Below are positions 37,340-43,881 of a stretch of 64,000 nt of DNA, piece by piece (the stretch's first letter is position 1; each line of letters opens with the position of its first letter). The translations under genes were made by a program, and so were the position numbers. Source of the stretch: a virus. The DNA lies in the IMG/VR virus record IMGVR_UViG_3300037322_000275, positions 29,082-93,081 of that record; one strand, given 5' to 3'. The notes under the pieces are model-generated. The model was given only the letters and a program-made list of their open reading frames with translations. It was not told the origin of the DNA and did not search any database.

Positions 37340-37570
37340 TTATAACCAACGAGGTGGTTTTTCTGGAAACCCTGGCAGTTTAAATTTAATATAATACAGC
37401 CAAACCACTATAGATGGTAATATAGTTATACTGAAAAATAAATTAAGTCTTACATCTTCCCATGACCAAATGTTTTCATATCCAGTGCTAGAAATTACTA
37501 ATTTTTTGTTTAAATAATAACAAATAATTACAATTGCTAAATATATTAGTATTCCGATAAATGTTTCCAT
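37340..37570 (-). CDS. Two-pass membrane protein (76 aa)
   Basis: METFIGILIYLAIVIICYYL and LNLFFSITILPSIVVWLYY are two transmembrane helices, followed by a proline-rich tail. It is one of a run of tiny membrane proteins near the start of the leftward block. Unknown function; an effect on the host envelope is plausible. Confidence 0.7.
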   Translation of the reverse strand: METFIGILIYLAIVIICYYLNKKLVISSTGYENIWSWEDVRLNLFFSITILPSIVVWLYYIKFKLPGFPEKPPRWL

Positions 37571-37581
37571 AATTTTTAGTT

Positions 37582-37671
37582 TTAGTTATTTTTTAATGCA
37601 TTTTGAAGATCAACTTTGTTAAATAAATGAACAAACACAATTTCACCATTAGAGAACAATAATTTTATCAT
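37582..37671 (-). CDS. Possible small protein (29 aa)
   Basis: MIKLLFSNGEIVFVHLFNKV then DLQNALKNN. It fills the gap between two genes and has an A-rich leader typical here. Support is limited to length and position. Confidence 0.4.
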   Translation of the reverse strand: MIKLLFSNGEIVFVHLFNKVDLQNALKNN

Positions 37672-37685
37672 TTTGTTTTTGATTT

Positions 37686-37940
37686 TTAGTTTTTATTCAA
37701 CGATAACCACTTTTTAAATTCATCAAAACAGTTCAATGATATTAAATGTGCGTTATCAATATAGGGTTTACTAGAACCCTTGTAATTTTTAGAATTAGAT
37801 TTAGCAAAATGTTTTTTCCATTCACTTGTTTCTGCAAATCTTAAGAACAAGACATTTAAATCTTTTTCTCTTATTTCTAAATGTTTTGATATATAGTTTT
37901 TTACACCATATAAAGATCGTAATTTATCTACAATACTCAT
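37686..37940 (-). CDS. Unknown small protein (84 aa)
   Basis: Helical and basic (MSIVDKLRSLYGVKNYISK ... FKKWLSLNKN). No family was recognised. A stem-loop lies just upstream at 37972-37991. Confidence 0.65.
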   Translation of the reverse strand: MSIVDKLRSLYGVKNYISKHLEIREKDLNVLFLRFAETSEWKKHFAKSNSKNYKGSSKPYIDNAHLISLNCFDEFKKWLSLNKN

Positions 37941-37971
37941 GACATACAGTTTTTAATTATTTAGGTTTAAA

Positions 37972-37991
37972 GGAGTAAAGTTAATTACTCC
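37972..37991. terminator. Perfect 7-bp hairpin, possible terminator
   Basis: GGAGTAA (37972-37978), 6-base loop, TTACTCC (37985-37991). On the minus strand it is followed by TTTAAACC, on the plus strand by a short T-run further away. The 37941-38304 spacer has no gene; it holds this hairpin and the tRNA-like element at 38053-38120. Confidence 0.4.
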
Positions 37992-38052
37992 TCAACCTGT
38001 TTTTACATATACCGTCCATTTGATTAAGCTACGGTAAAAGAGCTGACGAAAA

Positions 38053-38120
38053 GATGAAGACAGGATTCAAACCTGTGTTTCTACTGGTTGTAGAGTTCTT
38101 AAACGCTAGAGGACATCATC
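38053..38120 (-). tRNA. tRNA-like element with non-canonical anticodon loop
   Basis: Acceptor GATGATG pairs with CTTCATC (one mismatch) and the pairing extends three more bases outside (38050-38123). T arm ACAGG-TTTGAAT-CCTGT has a perfect stem but T for the invariant C56. A TCT/AGA D arm and a CTCTA/TAGAA anticodon stem enclose loop CAACCAG, which lacks U33. It is a full cloverleaf shape of 68 bases, but not a normal decoding tRNA. Confidence 0.5.
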
Positions 38121-38304
38121 TTTAAAATATTTTCAGTGGAAAACTTATTATCTGAAATTTCTTCGAGAGCTTTTGCTCAAGTCCCAATATTTTATTCTAA
38201 ACAATAAATCTAATTTACTATACATTTCTGATTAAATTTATTGGTTAATAATTTTCTTTAATTTAGTTCTTTAAATTCTTTATATAAGTAATCAATTGGA
38301 TTAT

Positions 38305-38640
38305 TTAACTGAGTTTTGTTTTGCTTAATTCATTAAACATTTTCATTCCAATATGTTTTGTTTCAATCTTTTTGATTTTAACAGGGATAGTCCAAGTCGC
38401 AGACTTATCATCAAATCTAAAGTTGTTTAAAACAAAATTCCAGTACAATTGCCAAAGATAAGTAAAATGTGGTCTAGTTAAATAGCCACTTTTGTTGTAC
38501 TTGTTTTTGATGCTACTGAATTCATTTTGTTGCACAAGACGTAATTGTTTAAATATCCCTACTGATTCAACAGCCCTTAACATTGACGTAACCTTAATTC
38601 CTTGGTATCCTTCTTTTTGTAATTTTGTAATTGTTGTCAT
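38305..38640 (-). CDS. Unknown protein (111 aa)
   Basis: Basic, helical (MTTITKLQKEGYQGIKVTSM ... RPHFTYLWQLYWNFVLNNFR). May bind nucleic acid. The upstream gene overlaps its start by 47 bases. No family was recognised. Confidence 0.65.
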   Translation of the reverse strand: MTTITKLQKEGYQGIKVTSMLRAVESVGIFKQLRLVQQNEFSSIKNKYNKSGYLTRPHFTYLWQLYWNFVLNNFRFDDKSATWTIPVKIKKIETKHIGMKMFNELSKTKLS

Positions 38641-38890
38641 AATTTTTTTCGTTATTTATCACACTGTTGATGTGACTAGTTAAATAAAGTTTATTTTTTT
38701 CACGAATTAGTGATGGACGCTCTGCATTTTCTATACAGAATCCATCACTTTTGTTATTAGAAACATTCATGTCATTAATTAAACTAAGGTTATTAGGTTT
38801 TACCTTTTTTTTAGTATTGGTTGATAATGAAACAAACAATACAATAAGTAAGAAACAAATGATTCCACTTATAAGTATTATTGATTCCAC
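38594..38890 (-). CDS. Single-pass membrane protein (98 aa)
   Basis: GTG start overlapping the upstream TAG (TAGTG), which implies coupled translation. One N-terminal helix (IILISGIICFLLIVLFVSL) is followed by a polar cytoplasmic tail. Function unknown. Confidence 0.65.
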   Translation of the reverse strand: MESIILISGIICFLLIVLFVSLSTNTKKKVKPNNLSLINDMNVSNNKSDGFCIENAERPSLIREKNKLYLTSHINSVINNEKNYDNNYKITKRRIPRN

Positions 38891-39279
38891 TAGCTTGCAA
38901 TATCTATAGATACATTGTATCTGATTTTCATTTTAGTGTTTTTAAACTTGTCAACAACCATTGCTTGAAATTGTGATTTCTGGTTTTTAAAAGCACCATT
39001 GTTTTCTTTTCTAAAATCTTTGTAATCTTTTTTAGCATTGTACTTTTCAATTTTACTAAATTCAGATACGTTTTCAACCTTTTCAGGGCTTTCAATAGAT
39101 TCTAAACTAAAGCTAGTTGCTTTTTTGTCGTAAGCTGTAGTTTCAAAAAGATTGTTTAATTGATTTACAGATACTCTACGACCTTTTGAGTCAAACAAAC
39201 ATTCTTTGTTGATTGGTTGTAAAATTCTAGTACCGTCTTCAAAGTTGTAAGTTACTGTTGTAATTTCTTGATTGTTCAT
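38890..39279 (-). CDS. Unknown soluble protein (129 aa)
   Basis: Begins MNNQEITTVTYNFEDGTRIL; beta-rich start, then charged helical sequence with KKDYKDFRKENNGAF. No signal or membrane segment. Upstream of, and coupled to, the membrane protein. Confidence 0.7.
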   Translation of the reverse strand: MNNQEITTVTYNFEDGTRILQPINKECLFDSKGRRVSVNQLNNLFETTAYDKKATSFSLESIESPEKVENVSEFSKIEKYNAKKDYKDFRKENNGAFKNQKSQFQAMVVDKFKNTKMKIRYNVSIDIAS

Positions 39280-39321
39280 AATTTTAATGTTTAAGTTAGT
39301 TAATTTTAAGTTTTTATTTTG

Positions 39322-39819
39322 TTATAACATGTATTGTATTTTAAATCCTGCATTTTGTCGGTATCCTGGATCACCTCCTGTAAATTTAAAGTCTTCTCTG
39401 TAATCATTAGATAATCTAATACCTATGTTAAATTTTGTTGATGGTATATTCCATAGTATATTTAGTTCTTGACCAAACAAGGGATAAATAATATCTGCTC
39501 GTTTAATAAATCCACCACGTATTCCTATTGTATATCTCATTTGTTTAAAATAACCACTAGTAAAGCTTAAACCTACACCACCTGCTAAATCTATATAACC
39601 ACCTTCTAATGCTGGAAGTATTTGTGAAGCAACTTTTACATAACCAAAGTTTTCTTCATATTCAAATTCAAATATTAAATTTGGTGATCTCTTTTCCAAT
39701 GTTGGTTTAGGTTCAACTGTAACAGAAACGTTAGTTCCTGAAGTTTCACTAAATCTAAATCCTTGTGCATATACTGATATATTAATCAATAACAATGCAA
39801 TTAATAATTTTGTTTTCAT
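39322..39819 (-). CDS. Secreted outer-membrane beta-barrel-like protein
   Basis: 165 residues. MKTKLLIALLLINISVYAQG is a clear Sec signal peptide with an AQ cleavage site typical of Bacteroidota. The rest alternates aromatic/hydrophobic strands with glycine turns and ends GFKIQYML, like the C-terminal strand of outer-membrane barrels. A phage-encoded barrel could block receptors (superinfection exclusion) or change permeability; that is inference. Confidence 0.75.
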   Translation of the reverse strand: MKTKLLIALLLINISVYAQGFRFSETSGTNVSVTVEPKPTLEKRSPNLIFEFEYEENFGYVKVASQILPALEGGYIDLAGGVGLSFTSGYFKQMRYTIGIRGGFIKRADIIYPLFGQELNILWNIPSTKFNIGIRLSNDYREDFKFTGGDPGYRQNAGFKIQYML

Positions 39820-39876
39820 TTTTGTTTATTTTTGATTAATTTTGTTTTGGATGTAGTAAAAGATAATTAAAAAAAT

Positions 39877-39972
39877 AAACACATTATAAGATTTACTCAA
39901 GATATAATTGATTGGCTATATCTCTTTCAAAGATGTATTGAATTGTTTAAAATTCAAACTCATAATGTGTTT
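39877..39972 (-). ncRNA. Candidate structured RNA / three-way junction in spacer
   Basis: The outer stem pairs 39877-39890 (AAACACATTATAAG) with 39959-39972 (13 of 14). Inside are hairpins AGATATA/TATATCT (39900-39906 with 39917-39923) and TTGAATT/AATTCAA (39938-39944 with 39951-39957). It lies about 58 bases upstream of the barrel-like gene's ATG on the minus strand, so it could be a leader structure, terminator or small RNA. AT-rich sequence makes chance pairing easier; the strand is inferred. Confidence 0.4.
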
Positions 39973-39990
39973 TTAAAATATTGTATATAT

Positions 39991-40191
39991 TTAAAGAACG
40001 TCACATTTTAAAGTGTTTTGTCTCACTATTCCAAAAACTCTTTGCCCAAATTTCAGTGAGGTAAGTTCTTTCGTTGACACATTGCAATGTGGAAAGATTT
40101 TAGACTTACATTTACAACAAACACAACTGCTGATACAGTTTTCTAATGTGTATACAGCACGCCATATACATTCATTATTGTTTGTCTTCAA
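39991..40191 (-). CDS. Doubtful cysteine-rich small protein (66 aa)
   Basis: Opens with a TTG codon and contains CISSCVCCKCKSKIFPHC, an unusually dense cysteine cluster that could bind zinc. An opposite-strand frame also exists. The spacer 39820-40212 has no other gene. Kept as a possibility because cysteine spacing is regular and the frame spans the gap. Confidence 0.35.
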   Translation of the reverse strand: MKTNNNECIWRAVYTLENCISSCVCCKCKSKIFPHCNVSTKELTSLKFGQRVFGIVRQNTLKCDVL

Positions 40192-40212
40192 TCAAATAGT
40201 TTAATTATATTG

Positions 40213-40416
40213 TTAATTTCTTTTTCTCGAACCTACTATAATACAGTAGATAAGATTAATGTTTGCAAGTACTCCAATTAATGGAAAACTCGGCAATTCT
40301 TTAGGACCAAAGTTAAGTCCTAGTACAAATGTAAACACCACTATTACTAGTGATATAATGAACCATGTTTCCCAGACAGTTTGTTTGCTGTCTGAGTAAG
40401 TTTTAGTTGCTTCCAT
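40213..40416 (-). CDS. Two-pass membrane protein (67 aa)
   Basis: MEATKTYSDSKQTVWETW leads into two helices (FIISLVIVVFTFVLGL and LIGVLANINLIYCIIVG) and a basic end (SRKRN). Three bases from the next membrane-protein gene. Function unknown. Confidence 0.7.
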   Translation of the reverse strand: MEATKTYSDSKQTVWETWFIISLVIVVFTFVLGLNFGPKELPSFPLIGVLANINLIYCIIVGSRKRN

Positions 40417-40419
40417 AAT

Positions 40420-40617
40420 TTATTCGTCTTTAGATGCTTCGTTAATAATCATTATTGCAAAACAAACACTCGTACATATTCCAAGAAATTGACATATCCA
40501 ATGAAATATTGTGTAAGTTTCAAATTCAAAAGCTGTACCTAAAGTACAAAGCCCTTCAAGTGCTATCAATAGCAATAAACTTAAAGATATTGCAAATACA
40601 TATTTTATTGTTTTCAT
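40420..40617 (-). CDS. Two-pass membrane protein (65 aa)
   Basis: Helices YVFAISLSLLLLIALEGL and WICQFLGICTSVCFAIMII with a short polar loop. The first could be read as a signal sequence but lacks a good cleavage site. Part of the early membrane-protein string. Confidence 0.7.
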   Translation of the reverse strand: MKTIKYVFAISLSLLLLIALEGLCTLGTAFEFETYTIFHWICQFLGICTSVCFAIMIINEASKDE

Positions 40618-40628
40618 AATTTTTTGTT

Positions 40629-40799
40629 TTAGATGTTATTTTTTCCGTAGTTATATATTCTCGATATTAATAAACTGAAAAATAGAGATATAGATATATT
40701 ATATATCCAGTCAATATTATCACTTAGTTTACAATCAATAATTGTATACATACTCATGTAAAAAAGAAACAACCATGCAATTGTTTTAAATTCCTTCAT
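40629..40799 (-). CDS. Small membrane protein (56 aa)
   Basis: Begins MKEFKTIAWLFLFYMSMYTI and has a second hydrophobic run (WIYNISISLFFSLLISRIY). Two membrane helices are likely. The ATG is preceded by the 20-base leader shared with the 94-residue gene upstream. Confidence 0.65.
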   Translation of the reverse strand: MKEFKTIAWLFLFYMSMYTIIDCKLSDNIDWIYNISISLFFSLLISRIYNYGKNNI

Positions 40800-40816
40800 A
40801 ATATTGTTTGTTTTAG
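40797..40816 (-). repeat. Conserved translation leader, copy 1
   Basis: The 20 bases CATAATATTGTTTGTTTTAG (plus strand, includes the start codon) are identical to 41106-41125. On the minus strand this reads CTAAAACAAACAATATTATG, an A-rich, SD-free leader ending in ATG. Confidence 0.75.
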
Positions 40817-40823
40817 CTAGTAT

Positions 40824-41108
40824 TTATTTCCAATTATTATCATCATTATTATAAGAATTATGATTAGAAATTAATTTATTTACTTCATTATTACTTGTAA
40901 TTAAAATATTTTCTCTAATTTCAGCAGTAATTTCAAATGGACTATTAATTGAGCTTTGTTCAATTGAATCCACATACAGTTGATCTACTTTAGCTACTGC
41001 TAATTCGTAGCTGTCATACACATTGATCAAAACCTCATGTCTATGTGACATATAATGTTCTGGAGTATCATTATCTATTGTAATCGAATAAACACTATAT
41101 AATTTCAT
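40824..41108 (-). CDS. Unknown protein (94 aa)
   Basis: MKLYSVYSITIDNDTPEHYM start, then a helix (YDSYELAVAKVDQLYVDSI). It looks like a small ferredoxin-like alpha/beta protein. Preceded by the 20-base leader. No family was recognised. Confidence 0.7.
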   Translation of the reverse strand: MKLYSVYSITIDNDTPEHYMSHRHEVLINVYDSYELAVAKVDQLYVDSIEQSSINSPFEITAEIRENILITSNNEVNKLISNHNSYNNDDNNWK

Positions 41109-41125
41109 AATATTGTTTGTTTTAG
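41106..41125 (-). repeat. Conserved translation leader, copy 2
   Basis: Identical 20 bases to 40797-40816, including the start codon of the 94-residue gene. Confidence 0.75.
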
Positions 41126-41293
41126 TTGTTAGTTAGTTTATTAAAATACTCTTAACTATTATTGAGTATACACATCATTTAAATAGAACCAAATACTTAG
41201 GACATAACCTTTAGTATTAACAAAGGGCTGATGAGTTAAAATTATATGTAGATAGTGGTTAAAATGTAACCATTATTTGTAGATTGTTGGTGA
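41126..41293. other. Gene-free spacer with a hairpin
   Basis: No coding frame was found. TGGTTA (41256-41261) pairs with TAACCA (41267-41272) around a 5-base loop. Otherwise AT-rich sequence without a recognised signal. Confidence 0.4.
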
Positions 41294-41377
41294 TTATGTA
41301 TTAAAATTTGTATAATCGTCGTTATTAATGACAGCAATTATTACAATAAATACAGAAATTATAATGATATAAATCAT
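41294..41377 (-). CDS. Tiny membrane peptide (27 aa)
   Basis: MIYIIIISVFIVIIAVINND then DYTNFNT: one strongly hydrophobic helix with a polar C-terminus. Too short for certainty, but similar in style to the 29- and 36-residue peptides in the same strand. Confidence 0.45.
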   Translation of the reverse strand: MIYIIIISVFIVIIAVINNDDYTNFNT

Positions 41378-41520
41378 GTGAATTGTTATTAAATGTTAGT
41401 GTAAAAGCTATAGATTATTAACAGTGTGTATTAGTTTAGTCAGCGATAAAGTGTGATATTGTGGGATTGAGGTTATACAAGCCTTAACAAACCCAGTCAT
41501 ACTGCGACTTAACAGAGGTT
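41378..41520. other. Spacer with a strong hairpin
   Basis: Around 41471-41502, TTGAGG and CCTTAA pair (one G-U) inside flanking GGG/CCC. No gene was seen. Could be part of a leader or a small RNA. Confidence 0.35.
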
Positions 41521-41631
41521 CTACTGTGTTTTATCTTTATAATAATCACGTATTACAGAGATTACAATCGCAACAACCACAATGAACCCACCTACTATTG
41601 TATTTATTAAAGTGTCTTGAATTAAGTCCAT
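41521..41631 (-). CDS. Single-pass membrane peptide (36 aa)
   Basis: MDLIQDTLINTIVGGFIVVV then AIVISVIRDYYKDKTQ: one helix with an acidic start and a charged tail, like small phage membrane effectors. The ATG follows an A-rich leader. Confidence 0.6.
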   Translation of the reverse strand: MDLIQDTLINTIVGGFIVVVAIVISVIRDYYKDKTQ

Positions 41632-41664
41632 AATATTGGTGATTTATTAATGTATATATATTAA

Positions 41665-41797
41665 GGTATAAAATATACCACCTAAATGAATAATTTGAGA
41701 GAGACAAAGTAGTTAGTCAATTCAAATTAAAACACATTTACGAAGTTAGTGTTATTAGGTGGTCTATTTATAATGTGATCTATTGAGTCTATTTATA
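41665..41797. repeat. Palindrome, inverted and direct repeats in early spacer
   Basis: GGTATA-AAA-TATACC (41665-41679) is a perfect hairpin. ACCACCTAA (41677-41685) pairs with TTAGGTGGT (41755-41763). GTCTATTTATA occurs twice as a direct repeat (41762-41772, 41787-41797), with TCTATT again at 41779. Together these could be binding sites for a regulator or replication initiator. No gene lies in 41632-41869. Confidence 0.5.
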
Positions 41798-41828
41798 CTG
41801 GGATACAAAAGTAACTTCCAGAGTCTAG

Positions 41829-41855
41829 TGTGTAAAAAAAGAAATAACCTCCGAA
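41829..41855 (-). terminator. Terminator after first leftward gene
   Basis: On the minus strand AGCCTC-TTCG-GAGGTT (41855-41840) forms a hairpin with the extra-stable UUCG loop, followed by ATTTCTTTTTTT. It separates the 107-residue first gene from the rest of the leftward block. Confidence 0.75.
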
Positions 41856-41869
41856 GAGGCTATCTAGGT

Positions 41870-42193
41870 TTATGCGTCTGCTTCAACTCCGTCTTCAACA
41901 GTCTCACGCTTAAGTTTACCTGCACCTAAGTCTTTACGTAATTGTAAGAACTCAAGAACACCAACTTTAGTGATAACAGTTGTTTGCACGTTATCAGGAT
42001 ACTCTGGATCTGTGTGGTTATCACATAGATAAAGAGCATTTTCTTCAAAGTTTCCACGTTTAAACATGGTACCATTGATAATAGACCCTTTAGCAACACC
42101 TGCAACGATGTCACCGATGAATGGCATGTGATCATTGTGATCTGCTTTGAAAATGTCTGTGTTAGACGTCTGTGTAAATTTAGCTATGAACAT
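41870..42193 (-). CDS. First leftward gene, unknown protein (107 aa)
   Basis: Starts MFIAKFTQTSNTDIFKADHN at the ATG 42193 (an upstream GTG at 42226 is less likely). GDIVAGVAKGSIINGTMFKRG suggests a small beta domain, and the C-terminus is acidic. It has its own terminator and stands alone at the divergent origin of both transcription blocks. It has more G/C and less A/T-biased wording than its neighbours, which suggests strong expression or foreign origin. No family was recognised. Confidence 0.7.
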   Translation of the reverse strand: MFIAKFTQTSNTDIFKADHNDHMPFIGDIVAGVAKGSIINGTMFKRGNFEENALYLCDNHTDPEYPDNVQTTVITKVGVLEFLQLRKDLGAGKLKRETVEDGVEADA

Positions 42194-42208
42194 AATACGA
42201 TATTTTAT

Positions 42209-42235
42209 GAATTGTGGTCGAGTCACGACATCAAC
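42209..42235. promoter_or_regulatory. Inverted repeat in the divergent control region
   Basis: GTCG-AGTCA-CGAC (about 42218-42230) is a short inverted repeat between the divergent first genes, in front of the leftward ATG. It may be an operator. I could not identify a TTAGGA-type promoter for the leftward gene. Confidence 0.3.
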
Positions 42236-42373
42236 AATTCTGGTTATGACAAATACTCCGACGAGTACCTCCCAAAATTTGAAAAGAGTGGGGTGAGTTT
42301 TAGGTTATAAAGCGCTTTCAGTCAATATAAAATTTCAAAAATAAAAAAAAAATAAAAAAAATTACCACTTTTG

Positions 42374-42405
42374 TTAGGATATGTGGAATTAATTTTGTAT
42401 CTTGC
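42374..42405 (+). promoter_or_regulatory. Phage promoter, plus strand (TTAGGA-N18-TATCTTGC)
   Basis: TTAGGA 42374-42379, 18 bases, TATCTTGC 42398-42405. The predicted start is near 42411, about nine bases before the HNH gene's ATG. Confidence 0.75.
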
Positions 42406-42419
42406 ATAAAATTAAAATT

Positions 42420-42794
42420 ATGGATAATTGGTATATTAATAATAAAGAACGACAAAACAAAAAGTCTGTAGAATACATGAAGTTAAAAAGACAAACTGAT
42501 CCTTTATACAAAATGAAGTGTAATTTAAGAAGAAGAATTAGAAATTTAAAGTTAACAGATAAACCTTCAACTTTAGATATATTAGGGACTGATTATAAAA
42601 CAATATTTGATCATATTGCAAGTAAGTTTTTAAACACAATGAGTTGGGATAACTATGGACAATGGCATATAGATCATATAACACCGTTGTCAAGTGGGAA
42701 AACTGATATTGATAAAATAAAACTAAGTCATTATACTAATCTACAACCTTTATGGGCTAAAGATAATTTAAGTAAAGGTTGTAGTATTACATAA
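42420..42794 (+). CDS. HNH endonuclease (124 aa)
   Basis: Starts MDNWYINNKERQNKKSVEYM at the ATG 42420; an upstream TTG at 42402 would lie in the promoter. WHIDHITPLSSGKTD, then LSHYTNLQPLWAKDNLSKG, is the HNH core of phage endonucleases. The N-terminal part is basic and probably DNA-binding. It is a standalone gene with its own promoter, the first of the rightward block. Confidence 0.85.
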   Translation: MDNWYINNKERQNKKSVEYMKLKRQTDPLYKMKCNLRRRIRNLKLTDKPSTLDILGTDYKTIFDHIASKFLNTMSWDNYGQWHIDHITPLSSGKTDIDKIKLSHYTNLQPLWAKDNLSKGCSIT

Positions 42795-42839
42795 AAGCTA
42801 TTAATAATCTACTTAAAACTGAAAATAAACCATAAATAA

Positions 42840-42871
42840 TTAGGAATTCTTAATTAAATGTTGTATCTTTG
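42840..42871 (+). promoter_or_regulatory. Phage promoter, plus strand (TTAGGA-N18-TATCTTTG)
   Basis: TTAGGA 42840-42845, 18 bases, TATCTTTG 42864-42871. No start codon follows for over 300 bases; a structured RNA follows instead. Confidence 0.8.
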
Positions 42872-42876
42872 TAGCT

Positions 42877-42975
42877 CAATAAAATATCTTACTTTGAAAG
42901 ATGCTCTGCTGGATACCATAAATTTGCTCCAGTATCAAAGGGTTAAGTAAGAATCTGGAATCCAATCGTTCCCAA
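42877..42975 (+). ncRNA. Candidate structured non-coding RNA
   Basis: Directly downstream of a strong promoter. Nested stems: TCTTAC (42887-42892) with GTAAGA (42947-42952); TTTGA (42893-42897) with TCAAA (42935-42939); CTGGA (42909-42913) with TCCAG (42928-42932). GGAA/TTCC follows near 42958-42975. No coding frame exists in 42795-43188. The 3' end is not certain. A further hairpin ATATAG/CTATAT lies near 43118-43135. The RNA may instead be the leader of the T5orf172-type gene at 43189. Confidence 0.55.
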
Positions 42976-43188
42976 TAATTCAAGTATGTAAATTGATTTA
43001 ATAAATAGTGTCACGAACTAAAAATGCTTTAAATAGTAGTTAAATCTTGGATAATGCACTGTTTACATTACAAGAAGAAGTTAAAATATGACGGTTTATG
43101 CAATACACATCAGTTTGCATATAGGGATTTCTATATCTAGTTGTTAAATTAGATATTAAATATTTAATTAATTAAATTATTATATATA

Positions 43189-43731
43189 ATGGTGTATTTT
43201 ATATCAGATGGTATCTATACTAAAATAGGTAAAAGTAAAACTCCTTTAACTAGGATTAAAGATTTACAAACAAGTAATGCAAATAAATTATTCTTTACAC
43301 ATTTATTTGATGTTCAAGATAAATATGAAAAAACATTACATAAATTATTTAAAAATTTTAAAACAGAATCAAATAATGAATGGTTTAATTTAAAAGACGT
43401 TAATATTGAACATATATTAAAAGGAAATTTATTTAGCATTCCTCAATTTTTAGATATTAAATTAGCAACTTTTAAAGCTTCTCAATTTAATACAAAAGAA
43501 CTAAAAGTTTTTAAACAAAATCAAAAAGTTTTAAGTTTAGAAACTTATGAAAAAAGTAAAGTTAAAAAAATAATAGAAGATGTTAAAGATTGTTTAAAAA
43601 ATAAAAAAAAAACAAGAATATCTTACTATAAATATATTGTTGATTATGGGTTTACAAAAGAACAAATTTCTTTTTTTATAAAATCAGCTCAATTAAACAA
43701 ATTAGTTGCAAAACATAATAATAATATTTAA
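43189..43731 (+). CDS. T5orf172/MUG113-type GIY-YIG-like nuclease
   Basis: 180 residues. VYFISDGIYTKIGKS, then RIKDLQTSNANKLFF and HKLFKNFKTESNNEWFNL, matches the T5orf172 (MUG113) domain, a GIY-YIG relative common in phages. The C-terminal third is basic and helical, probably DNA-binding. It is followed by a strong terminator. Possibly a homing-type or anti-host nuclease. Confidence 0.8.
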   Translation: MVYFISDGIYTKIGKSKTPLTRIKDLQTSNANKLFFTHLFDVQDKYEKTLHKLFKNFKTESNNEWFNLKDVNIEHILKGNLFSIPQFLDIKLATFKASQFNTKELKVFKQNQKVLSLETYEKSKVKKIIEDVKDCLKNKKKTRISYYKYIVDYGFTKEQISFFIKSAQLNKLVAKHNNNI

Positions 43732-43756
43732 TTATGGTTATGGGAATCTTATATTT

Positions 43757-43789
43757 AGACCTTTTACTTATGTATTAGGTCTTTTTTTT
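43757..43789 (+). terminator. Rho-independent terminator
   Basis: AGACCT (43757-43762) pairs with AGGTCT (43777-43782), followed by eight T. It ends the T5orf172 unit just before the next promoter. Confidence 0.88.
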
Positions 43790-43817
43790 GCTTTATTTTA
43801 AAATAAATCACTTTTTA

Positions 43818-43849
43818 TTAGGATATGTCAAATATATGTTGTACCTTTG
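43818..43849 (+). promoter_or_regulatory. Phage promoter, plus strand (TTAGGA-N18-TACCTTTG)
   Basis: TTAGGA 43818-43823, 18 bases, TACCTTTG 43842-43849. The predicted start is about 27 bases before the ATG at 43882. It probably drives the whole rightward run of small genes to phoH and beyond. Confidence 0.82.
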
Positions 43850-43881
43850 TATAAGAAATAAAGTAAATGAAAAACATATAA

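Noticed and set aside
38160-38180. GAGC-TTTT-GCTC hairpin as a terminator
   Set aside because: Only four base pairs, and there is no T-run on either side. Chance pairing in AT-rich spacer is likely.
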